From an uncultured Clostridia bacterium (GTDB lineage Bacteria > Bacillota > Clostridia > TANB77 > CAG-508), in the NCBI GenBank assembly GCA_948663505.1, contig CAPNAQ010000055.1:1-10700 (forward strand): a stretch of DNA of 10,700 bases, given 5' to 3'. This document shows positions 1 through 7,000 of the stretch, one piece after another. How positions within the stretch are numbered: the stretch's first letter is position 1; each line of letters starts with the position of its first letter. The notes beneath the pieces are model-generated. The model had not been told where the DNA came from. It saw nothing but the letters and a program-made list of their open reading frames with translations, and did no database searches. The position numbers and the translations under genes are program-made.

Positions 1-196
1 TCTTTTTACTTTCTCTTCCTCTGCTTTTATGTATAAATCCAGCTTCTCCATCATTTTTGTATTTTAAAATCAGACGGTCTATTTGCCTAGTTGTTATTCC
101 TAAACTTTCAACAGCTTCTTTTTTTGTACATTCACCTCCTAGTATTTTCTTGATAGTGTTTAATTTCTTCATTTCTTTTTCTGTCATTTGTAACAT
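1..196 (-). CDS. ISNCY/IS1202-like transposase, N-terminal part (runs off the left edge)
   Basis: Only the first 65 codons are in the window; the gene continues past base 1. It begins MLQMTEKEMKKLNTIKK, followed by a helix-turn-helix stretch (about residues 21-46, with KKEAVESLGITTRQIDRLI) and then GFIHKSRGRES. A short N-terminal HTH followed by a G-[FL]-[IV]-H-[KR]-x-RG-R motif is what I know from the N-terminus of ISNCY/IS1202-group transposases, which bind the element ends and carry out DNA cleavage and strand transfer with a downstream catalytic domain not visible here. The start at 194-196 is chosen because AGGAGG lies 7 nt upstream; a second ATG three codons later is less well spaced. 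The three repeats and hairpin between 224 and 337 fit the leader and terminus of the same element. Whether the gene is intact cannot be judged. An unrelated HTH regulator is possible but the flanking repeats argue for a transposase. Confidence 0.78.
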   Translation of the reverse strand, partial: MLQMTEKEMKKLNTIKKILGGECTKKEAVESLGITTRQIDRLILKYKNDGEAGFIHKSRGRESKK

Positions 197-223
197 TTTT
201 TTACCTCCTATGAGGCTTATTAT

Positions 224-337
224 AAGACATTTTTATTTACAAACATAAAAAAGAAACTAATTTTTTTATAGTTCCTTTTTTGAGACATTTTTATTTACAA
301 ATCAAATCATTTCTTGAGACATTTTCATTTACGAGTC
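224..337. repeat. Three direct copies of a ~20 bp subterminal repeat (GAGACATTTTTATTTACAAA)
   Basis: Copies start at about 224 (AAGACATTTTTATTTACAAA), 281 (TGAGACATTTTTATTTACAA) and 315 (TGAGACATTTTCATTTACGA), all in the same orientation. The outermost copy differs most from the other two. They lie between the transposase start and the presumed element end, so they are plausible transposase binding sites; the outermost is probably the terminal repeat proper. The repetition is seen directly; the binding role is inferred. Confidence 0.7.
247..281 (-). terminator. Hairpin with T-run upstream of the transposase gene
   Basis: Bases 247-259 and 269-281 form a 13-bp stem around a 9-nt loop. The single non-Watson-Crick position is G-U only if the minus strand is transcribed and A-C on the other strand, so the minus-strand RNA is the one that folds. 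The 3' arm ends in six T. It would stop transcription entering the element from outside before it reaches the transposase, a known self-restraint device of insertion sequences. Confidence 0.5.
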
Positions 338-340
338 ACA

Positions 341-367
341 AAAAACTTGGAAAATTTCCAAGTTTTT
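341..367 (-). terminator. Rho-independent terminator of the coiled-coil operon
   Basis: An inverted repeat, ACTTGGAAA / TTTCCAAGT flanked by A5 and T5, lies just past the stop codon of the coiled-coil gene (373-375). It is symmetric and could act in both directions. In the minus-strand RNA the stem runs directly into a T-rich tail of about six T. Confidence 0.75.
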
Positions 368-372
368 CTAAA

Positions 373-1740
373 TTATAATTCATTTTCGTCATCTTCTAAT
401 AATTCCTCATCATTTTCTTTGTTTTCTTCTTGTTTTTGTTTTTTAGCTTCATTTCTTTCTTTTCTAGCATTTCTTAATCCATCATTTCCTAATGATTCTG
501 CAAAGTCTTTAATTATATCATATTTCATACTACCCCTAAAATCTAACTCTCTAGTAGTTTTTTGTTGTGTTTCTTGCTCTTGCTCTTGTTCAGTTTCTTC
601 TTCCTTCTTTCCAAATAATCTTTTAAAGAATCCCTTCTTTTCTTTTTTATCTTGTTGTTGACCTTTTTCTGGATCTGGTAAAGCTTTTTGATTTTTCTTA
701 GCTTTCCAATCTTTAAATCTTTGCCATAAACCAATCTTTTCTTCATCTGGTTCTTTTTCTGGGTCATTTTCATCTGGTTCCTTTTGACCTTGTTGTTTTA
801 CTGGATTATTCTTTATAGCTCCTTTATAGTTATCAATTGCATTTTGACTATTTTTAATTTTTTTATCTACTGATTTAATATCTTTATCTAATTTGCTCTT
901 TTTATCATCTATAGCAGTAGTATTTACAATTAGATTTCCTTTTTGGTCAATATTCATATTATTTATAAGTTCATCTAATTCATTATCTTTTATTCCTATT
1001 TTATTTTTAGTTATGTAACCAATTAAATTTCTTCTATTTATTTCAAGCTTTGCTTCCATTTGTGGTATTAATTTTGTTATCTCATCATATTTGTTTGCAT
1101 CTTTATATACATACGAATTTGAACTTGGATCAATGTAACGAAGTTTTTCACTTTCCTCTTTTAACTTTTTTATTTCTTCTCTTGCTGTAATAATACCTTT
1201 TATGTTATTATTTAAAGTTGGATGATTGTCAGCTAATTCTTTTAATTTCTCTACTTTTCCTTTTTTCTCTTCTAATTCTTTTCTTTCTTTTTCTAATTTT
1301 TCTTTGTCTTTTTCTAATTTAGCTTTATTTTTTTCTTCTTTTTTTAGTTTCTTATTATATCTTTTTTGTACTACTTCATCTTCTATATATTTTTTTAACT
1401 CTGGATTTTGCTTTAATTGTTCTATTTTATAATTTATTTTTTGTTGTAACTTTTCAGCTAATGATTTATGTTTCAACAATTCCTTTTTTATATTGTCAAA
1501 TTCTTTTTTTGCTTTATCAAGTTTATCCTCCATATCTTTTTTATCTTTATCAGATATTCCATTTTTTACTGATAAACCTATAGAGCCTTTTAATAAATAT
1601 ATCTCACTTTTTAAAGTTTCTGCATTCTCTTTTAATTTATCAACTTCACTTTTTTCTATTTCTAATTTATCTTTAAGAGCTTTATATTCAGTATTTATAA
1701 TTTCTATGCTCTCTAATATAGCCTTATTTTTATCATTCAT
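373..1740 (-). CDS. Highly charged coiled-coil protein of unknown function (455 aa)
   Basis: I do not recognise a family. There is no signal peptide or membrane segment, so it should be cytosolic. Residues 15-110 and 128-205 are Lys/Glu-rich with regular hydrophobic spacing (for example KLEKDKEKLEKERKELEEKK), which predicts long coiled coils; residues 205-310 are less charged with further helices. A Pro/Glu/Asp linker (318-335) leads to two short basic aromatic segments, GLWQRFKDWKAKK (337-349) and GFFKRLFGKK (370-379), separated by a polar linker. Next come a Glu/Gln tract, a helix (404-432) and a very acidic tail ending in DDENEL. The basic aromatic segments could be amphipathic membrane or protein docking sites; that is inference. 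GGGAGG sits 10 nt before the ATG. It follows the 48-aa gene in one transcription unit and ends at a terminator beside the IS. A structural or scaffold role is possible, but similarity searches will be confounded by low complexity. Confidence 0.9.
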   Translation of the reverse strand: MNDKNKAILESIEIINTEYKALKDKLEIEKSEVDKLKENAETLKSEIYLLKGSIGLSVKNGISDKDKKDMEDKLDKAKKEFDNIKKELLKHKSLAEKLQQKINYKIEQLKQNPELKKYIEDEVVQKRYNKKLKKEEKNKAKLEKDKEKLEKERKELEEKKGKVEKLKELADNHPTLNNNIKGIITAREEIKKLKEESEKLRYIDPSSNSYVYKDANKYDEITKLIPQMEAKLEINRRNLIGYITKNKIGIKDNELDELINNMNIDQKGNLIVNTTAIDDKKSKLDKDIKSVDKKIKNSQNAIDNYKGAIKNNPVKQQGQKEPDENDPEKEPDEEKIGLWQRFKDWKAKKNQKALPDPEKGQQQDKKEKKGFFKRLFGKKEEETEQEQEQETQQKTTRELDFRGSMKYDIIKDFAESLGNDGLRNARKERNEAKKQKQEENKENDEELLEDDENEL

Positions 1741-1795
1741 ATTATAAGATCCTCCCTTTTAATTTTTATTTTAATATTACAATTACATTTACATT

Positions 1796-1942
1796 TTAAG
1801 ATTGTAATGCTTCATTACAAATGCTTATTGCATCATTTATCTCATCTAATAAATCATCAACTTCAACTTTCAAATCAATGATTTCATCAACTGATAAATT
1901 TTCCAATAATTCATCTGATAGATTTAAATTTTTATTTTCCAT
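1796..1942 (-). CDS. Small acidic protein of unknown function (48 aa)
   Basis: A short ORF starts MENKNLNLSDELLENLSVDE, continues with the helix-forming acidic stretch IIDLKVEVDDLLDEINDAIS and ends ICNEALQS. It is strongly negative overall, with heptad-like hydrophobic spacing (I, L, V, L, L, I), so it is probably one or two helices. AAGGAG lies about 10 nt upstream of the ATG, and a clear sigma-A promoter lies about 90 nt further up with nothing else between. Only 55 bases separate it from the coiled-coil gene, so the two are almost certainly co-transcribed. A partner or chaperone of the basic coiled-coil protein is a reasonable guess because the charges are complementary, but nothing in the sequence proves it. 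I recognise no family. Confidence 0.72.
   Translation of the reverse strand: MENKNLNLSDELLENLSVDEIIDLKVEVDDLLDEINDAISICNEALQS
1801..1822 (-). other. Stem-loop at the 3' end of the 48-aa gene
   Basis: TTGTAATG and CATTACAA form an 8-bp stem around a 3-nt loop, covering the last codons of the small gene. There is no T-run, so it is not an obvious terminator. It could affect mRNA stability or the relative expression of the two genes. Confidence 0.35.
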
Positions 1943-2038
1943 AAAATCAATCTCCTTCCTTTTTATCTAAAAGTATTTTATTATTTTCACCATAGTAAAA
2001 AAACTTAAAAGTTCCAATTTATTACATTACTAATTAAA

Positions 2039-2067
2039 ATTATAACACTTATATTGAAAAATTGCAA
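2039..2067 (-). promoter_or_regulatory. Sigma-A promoter of the small-protein/coiled-coil operon
   Basis: On the minus strand a TTGCAA -35 (2062-2067) and a perfect TATAAT -10 (2039-2044) are separated by exactly 17 bases. The predicted start is near 2032, giving a leader of about 90 nt before the 48-aa gene. Confidence 0.75.
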
Positions 2068-2077
2068 CAACTTTATG

Positions 2078-2096
2078 TAAATTTGTCACAAATTTA
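2078..2096. promoter_or_regulatory. 19-bp perfect palindrome upstream of the -35, possible operator
   Basis: TAAATTTGTCACAAATTTA is a perfect inverted repeat with one central base, beginning 11 bases upstream of the -35 box (about -46 to -64). It lacks a T-run and lies outside the promoter core, so a regulator binding site is more likely than a terminator. The regulator is unknown. The AT-rich context makes chance symmetry possible, but 9-bp arms are long. Confidence 0.45.
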
Positions 2097-2130
2097 ATAA
2101 AAATGTAATATTTTGGTAACATTTGTAATA

Positions 2131-2166
2131 TAAAAACGTGACAAAAAGGAACGCCCCCTTTGTCAC
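2131..2166 (-). terminator. Terminator of trmFO
   Basis: GTGACAAA (2138-2145) pairs with TTTGTCAC (2159-2166), with inner G/C pairs. In the minus-strand RNA the stem is followed by GTTTTTA. The stem overlaps the trmFO stop codon (2163-2165), a compact arrangement. Confidence 0.75.
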
Positions 2167-3536
2167 ACTTTTGTCATAAGATTATTCAAACTCCTCTGAG
2201 CCAATTTCGAATATCTCTCTTTTTTATCTTTAATTTTCTTACCTTCAAGTTCTGGCAAAATACCAAAGTTAGCATTCATAGGTTGAAAATTATCATTATG
2301 AGAAGAGATATAATTAGCTAGACTTCCAATAATGGTATACTTTGAAAAAATAACCTTTTCATTAATACCCTTAAATTTATTAATAGCATTTAAAGCAGAA
2401 ACCAGTCCAGATGAAATTGATTCAACATAACCTTCAACACCTGTAATTTGTCCTGCGAAATAAATATTATTATTAGATTTTAAATTATATGTATTATCTA
2501 ATAATCTAGTTGAATTGATATATGTATTTCTGTGCATTACTCCATACTTAAAAAACTCTGCATTTTGTAATCCTGGTATTAAACTAAACACTCGCTTTTG
2601 TTCACCAAATTTTAAATTTGTCTGAAAACCAACCATATTATACATTGTTCCTTCAGAATTATCTTGTCTTAATTGAACAAGTGCATATGGCCTTTTTCCT
2701 GTTCTCAAATCATCAAATCCCACTGGCTTTAATGGACCAAACCTTAATGTATCTATTCCTCTTTTCGCCATAACTTCAATTGGCATACAGCCTTCAAAAA
2801 TTTCTTTTTTTTCAAATTCATGTAAATTTACTACTTCTGCTTCTACAAGTTCATTCCAAAAGCTTTCATATTCTTCTTTGTTCATTGGTAAATTAATATA
2901 ACTCTTTTCATGACATACTTGTCTACTTTTCCATTGTTCAATTGTTTCTTCTTTTTTCTTTTCTTGTTCATATCTATTGCCATAAAAAGCAATATCAAAA
3001 TTTATACTATCTTTATTAATTATTGGTGCAGCAGCATCATAAAAATACAATTTATCTTGCCCTGTTATTTTTGCAATTTCTCTTGACAACTCTTCTGATG
3101 TCAATGGACCTGTTGCAATTATAATAATTCCATTTTTAGAATTAATTTCTTCATCATAATCCACATTTTTAACCTCTTTGTGGATAACCTCTATTAAAGG
3201 ATTATTTTCTATAACTTCAGTAACCTTTTTTGAAAAAGCCTCTCTATCAACTGCTAAAGCCTGACCTGCTGGTACTTGAGTTTCATCAGCAATTTTAATT
3301 AACAATGAATCTAATTTTCTAAGTTCTTCTTTCAATAATCCACAAGCATTTGTAAGCAAATTAGATTTAAAAGAATTACTACAAACAACTTCAGCTAAAT
3401 TATTATTCAAATGTGCTTCTGAAAACTTTAATGGTTTCATCTCATATAATTTTACTTTTATACCAGCCTTTGCAATTTGATACGCAGCCTCACAACCAGC
3501 TAAGCCTCCGCCAATTACTGTAATAAAATCATTCAT
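2163..3536 (-). CDS. trmFO: Methylenetetrahydrofolate-tRNA-(uracil-54-C5)-methyltransferase TrmFO
   Basis: TrmFO methylates U54 of the tRNA T-loop to 5-methyluridine, using methylenetetrahydrofolate as carbon source and FADH2 as reductant; it is cytosolic. The N-terminus has the FAD-binding Rossmann signature VIGGGLAGCEAAYQIAKAG (residues 7-25) ending at YEMKP. The two family cysteines are present: C52 in EVVCSNSFKSN and C250 in FEGCMPIEVMAKRG. GPLKPVGFDD, GKRPYALVQLRQD, YGVMHRNTYINS, FAGQITGVEGYVESISSGL and FQPMNANFG match the B. subtilis protein as I recall it (about 435 aa). At 457 aa this one is longer, largely because of an extra ~17 charged residues near 190-210. The start is supported by AGGAG about 10 nt upstream. 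It stands alone, with a hairpin-rich gap before it and a terminator overlapping its stop codon. Confidence 0.97.
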   Translation of the reverse strand: MNDFITVIGGGLAGCEAAYQIAKAGIKVKLYEMKPLKFSEAHLNNNLAEVVCSNSFKSNLLTNACGLLKEELRKLDSLLIKIADETQVPAGQALAVDREAFSKKVTEVIENNPLIEVIHKEVKNVDYDEEINSKNGIIIIATGPLTSEELSREIAKITGQDKLYFYDAAAPIINKDSINFDIAFYGNRYEQEKKKEETIEQWKSRQVCHEKSYINLPMNKEEYESFWNELVEAEVVNLHEFEKKEIFEGCMPIEVMAKRGIDTLRFGPLKPVGFDDLRTGKRPYALVQLRQDNSEGTMYNMVGFQTNLKFGEQKRVFSLIPGLQNAEFFKYGVMHRNTYINSTRLLDNTYNLKSNNNIYFAGQITGVEGYVESISSGLVSALNAINKFKGINEKVIFSKYTIIGSLANYISSHNDNFQPMNANFGILPELEGKKIKDKKERYSKLAQRSLNNLMTKV

Positions 3537-4048
3537 TTATTTCTATCTCCTATATTTTATCTATACAAAATTTATTAAATCATAATAATATTAATCGAAC
3601 AAATCGGAAAGCTAATAAAATTGTAGTATGTTATTTAAAACAATAAACTTCAATTAATAGTAAATTATAAATAGTGAAGCTTTCTGTAAATTTGTTTCAG
3701 TATCTTAAACGCCTTTAAAACAAAATAGGCATGATTAAAATTTTCTGACCTTTTAGATTACTTTTCATGCCTCGTCTTTCCGCTGTATAACTTATCTGTA
3801 ATTATTATTCATTTTATTCTGCATAAGTTATTTGTAGTTCGCTTTGCTCTCACAACTAACTTAACTTCGTTTCATACAGTTAAGAAATGTTCATGCGCCA
3901 ATTTTGTTGAGACTGTTAAAGTTTTACTCTTTATAGTCTCAGTATGCAAATAATTAGTTTATAATTATTTGTTTTCATTAATCTCAGAAAAATTGTGTAC
4001 AATTATTTATATTATAGGAATTTCGGAAAACTTTCCTATAATATAAAT
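3537..4048. other. 512-bp gene-free stretch with many inverted repeats before trmFO
   Basis: No ORF with a ribosome binding site is visible on either strand. The stretch holds consecutive inverted repeats: AGGCATGA 3727 / TCATGCCT 3765; ATAACTTAT 3787 / ATAAGTTAT 3823; TAGTT 3835 / AACTA 3854; CTTAACT 3860 / AGTTAAG 3878; a long GAGACT stem 3905-3944; and CAAATAATTA 3947 / TAATTATTTG 3962 followed by TTTT. A looser pair links 3597-3614 with 3677-3699. It ends in the palindromic repeat at 3996-4047. It could be an unrecognised structured RNA, a trmFO leader or a decayed mobile element. I see no T-box, tmRNA, RNase P or SRP signature. The GAGACT stem has G-U pairs only in the plus-strand RNA, which hints at plus-strand transcription for that part. 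Confidence 0.5.
3996..4047. repeat. MITE-like palindromic repeat, copy 1
   Basis: Arms 4006-4020 (TTTATATTATAGGAA) and 4033-4047 are perfect 15-bp inverted repeats around a 12-nt loop. The 25 bases from 3996 to 4020 recur exactly at 10593-10617, and the right arm 4031-4047 recurs at 10661-10677. The right arm ends one base before the stop codon of the SNF2 gene, so the hairpin may also shape the 3' end of that mRNA, although no T-run follows. Confidence 0.7.
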
Positions 4049-7000
4049 TTACGAAAACAACCTCATAATATCATCTTTAGATAGCTTATTAATAAAAGTA
4101 GTTTGAGTACTAAGCATATTATTAGTAAGTTCAGCCTTTTTCTGTTGAAGCTCATAAATCTTCTCCTCAATAGAATCTTTAGTAATAAGCTTATACACCT
4201 GAACATTATTCTTCTGTCCTATCCTGTAAGCTCTATCAGTAGCCTGATTTTCCGCAGAAATGTTCCACCAAGGATCATAATGAATAACCATATCTGCACC
4301 AATCAAATTCAAACCAGTTCCACCAGCTTTAAGAGAAATCAAAAAAACTTTAATATCCTTATTTTGATTAAACTCATCAACAAGACCTATTCTCTCATCA
4401 ACCTTTGTATTTCCTGTCAATTTAAAATATTTTATATTTCTTTCCTCTAATTTTTTCTCAATTATATAAAACATTGATGTATATGTAGAAAATAGAAGAA
4501 TCTTATGTCCTGCTGTTATGCCATCTTCTATAATTTCTATACATTGTTCCAATTTACTACTTTCTTCATTATAATCTTCAATAAATAATGCTGGATGACA
4601 ACAGATTTGCCTTAATCTAGTCAATGCCGCTAATATTTTTATTTGACTTTTTTCATATCCATTTATATTTATCTCTTCTTGTATTTCATTTTTGGCTTTT
4701 AATAAGTATGATAAATAAATTTTTCTTTGTTCTTCTCCCATTTCATTATTTAAAACTGTAATTGTTTTTTCTGGTAACTCTGTTAAAACTTCTTTTTTAG
4801 TTCTTCTTAGCACAAATGGTTCTATTAACATTTTTAATTTCTGCATAGCTTTCTTATCTTCATCTTTTACTATGGCAGTTTCATATGAATTTTTAAATTC
4901 TTTATAACTAAATAAATATCCTGGCATTATAAAGTCAAATATAGACCATAATTCTGCAAGCGAATTTTCTATTGGTGTTCCTGTTAATGCATATCTTGTA
5001 TCTGCATTAAGTTCTTTTATTGCTTTTGCATTTTTTGTATTATTATTTTTTAAATACTGTGCTTCATCTGCTATTATATATCTGAAATTATATTTTTTCT
5101 CTTTATATGTTTCTATATCTCTTTTTAGTAAATCATATGATGTTATTATTACATCATATTTATCTATATTTTCTATAATCTCTTTTCTTTCTTCTGCACT
5201 TCCTCGTATTACTCTCATTTTTAAATTTGGGGCAAATTTTTCAATTTCACTCTTCCAATTTAATGCTAATGAACTTGGTGATACTACTAAACTTGCCCTA
5301 TTTTGTTTATTTTTTTCATTTCCTTCATCTATAATATTCTCTTTATAATTTAAAAGTAAAGATATTATTTGTATTGTTTTTCCAAGTCCCATATCATCTG
5401 CTAATATTCCACCAAATTTGAATTTATCAAGAGTTTTTAACCACTTAAATCCTGTCTTTTGATACGATCTTAATGTATTCTCTAAATCTTTTGGTATTTG
5501 TTCTTCTTCATCTAATGTTTCTTTATCTAAGCCATCTATAATATTTTTAAATTCTTTGTTTTTTGATATTTCTGCTCCTTTAATCTGTTTTAATAATTGA
5601 TTTAAATATAATGTTCTATTTACTGGAAGTCTTAAAGATCCTTCTTCTAATTGTTTATAATCTATATGTGTTCCTGCAACTAACTTATCTAAAAACTCTA
5701 TTTCATTATTATCTTGTAAATCTAAAAAACTCCCATCTTTTAGTCTATGATATTTCTTTTTTAATTTATATTTTTTCATTATGTTTTCCAATTCACTTGG
5801 ATCTATATTTAATCCGATCAAATCAACAGTTAACAAATTATTTTCAACTCTTACACCTAATGAACTCATTTTAGGTTTTGTTATTTCTTTTGATTTGAAA
5901 TTTTCTGTTACTAATACTTCAAATTTCTTCATATAATAATTTATATCATCTGCTAAAAATTCATATATCTTTTCTTCATCTGGTAATATGAATCTTAAAT
6001 TATTAACATCATACATAAAACCAGTTTTTCTAAATATATTTAGTGCTTTTGTTTCTTCTATTACATTTCTTGTAGTTTTAAATTCTTTTTCTTCTTCTGA
6101 ATTTAACGGGTTAAACTCTTTTTCTCCATAACATAATTTTACATCTGCTATAATATAGTTATTTTCATCAAAATCTAAATATACTTTTACCCCTAATTTT
6201 TCTGGTTCATACTTTCTTACTTCTTTTTCAATTTTATCATCTATTTTTATAGCATTTTTTACTCGTGGTATTATTACTGAAAATAAATCTCCTAATTCTT
6301 CTTTCCCTAATGATATTGAATTATAATAGTTCTCTCTAAATATACTTAATAACTTTAGATTTGTATCTTCAAATTCTTTTGTACATCTATATAAGTTTTC
6401 ATCTGTTAAAACATATTTATATTTCTTTCCTTTTAATATACTTACGTCTTGAATGTCAAAATTAGCTTCTATTTTATATTCATCTTCTTTTGACTTTTCT
6501 AATATAAACTCTATTTGTGGATTTTCATCTACAAATAATGTTATTTGTTTAGCATAATCTTTTTCAATTGATATTGTTTTATTTTTAAAAATTTCAAATA
6601 TTTCATCTATTGCTGTATTTCCTATTATTATACTATTTTCACTTAGTGCTTTTCCATAATACCTATAATTTGAATTTGCACTTGAATTTGTGTATCTTAT
6701 TATTTCAGCATATTTCATTATAAAATTTAGAAGTTCTCTATCTTCTTCTCTAAACATCTCCATTTTATGTACAAATTCTAATTTATCTCCATATTTAAAA
6801 TATTCTTCATTTATCATTCTTTCATAGAATTCTGACAAATTCTTTAGCTTATACATTCTTTTGTCTCCAATTTTGAATTCTATTTTCATTTCTCTAGTGT
6901 ATCTATCAAACAATATTTGAGGCTCTATTTTTATTGTTCCTTCATTTTTTTGCTTTAATTCTATTTCTGAATCTATTTCTTCTAATTCTTCATTATATAA

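Larger units (their letters stand above)
1..338 (-). mobile_element. Terminal part of an IS1202-like insertion sequence
   Basis: The partial transposase gene, three direct subterminal repeats and a read-in-blocking hairpin together look like one end of an insertion sequence whose body lies left of the window. The outer boundary is inferred to be near 337-340, just after the outermost repeat and just before the terminator of the neighbouring operon. The exact last base and any target duplication cannot be set because the other end is not visible. Confidence 0.6.

Noticed and set aside
57..248. Plus-strand 63-aa frame over the left edge
   Set aside because: It runs antisense to the transposase gene, which has a recognisable HTH sequence and a perfect ribosome binding site.
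314..661. Plus-strand open frame rich in Ser and Phe opposite the coiled-coil gene
   Set aside because: It is the antisense of Lys/Glu-rich codons, has no ribosome binding site, and overlaps both the terminator and a well-supported minus-strand gene. The similar plus-strand frames at 1226, 1493, 4103, 5611, 7099, 8306, 8544, 8859, 9131, 10145, 10237 and 10421 are the same kind of shadow.
543..773. Second minus-strand frame of 76 aa within the coiled-coil gene
   Set aside because: It lies wholly inside the larger gene in another frame, has Lys-rich low-complexity sequence, and shows no convincing start signal.
3736..3762. Short minus-strand frame MKSNLKGQKILIMPILF in the hairpin-rich gap (start near 3766)
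   Set aside because: The purine-rich stretch is too close to the ATG to serve as a ribosome binding site, and the frame lies inside an inverted repeat.
3537..3995. T-box or other tRNA-sensing leader for trmFO
   Set aside because: No T-box core sequence or specifier-loop layout is visible, and trmFO is not a usual T-box target.
3996..4047. Palindrome after the SNF2 gene as a rho-independent terminator
   Set aside because: The stem is AT-rich with no T-run after it, and the same sequence recurs at 10593-10677 where no gene ends, so a dispersed repeat explains it better.
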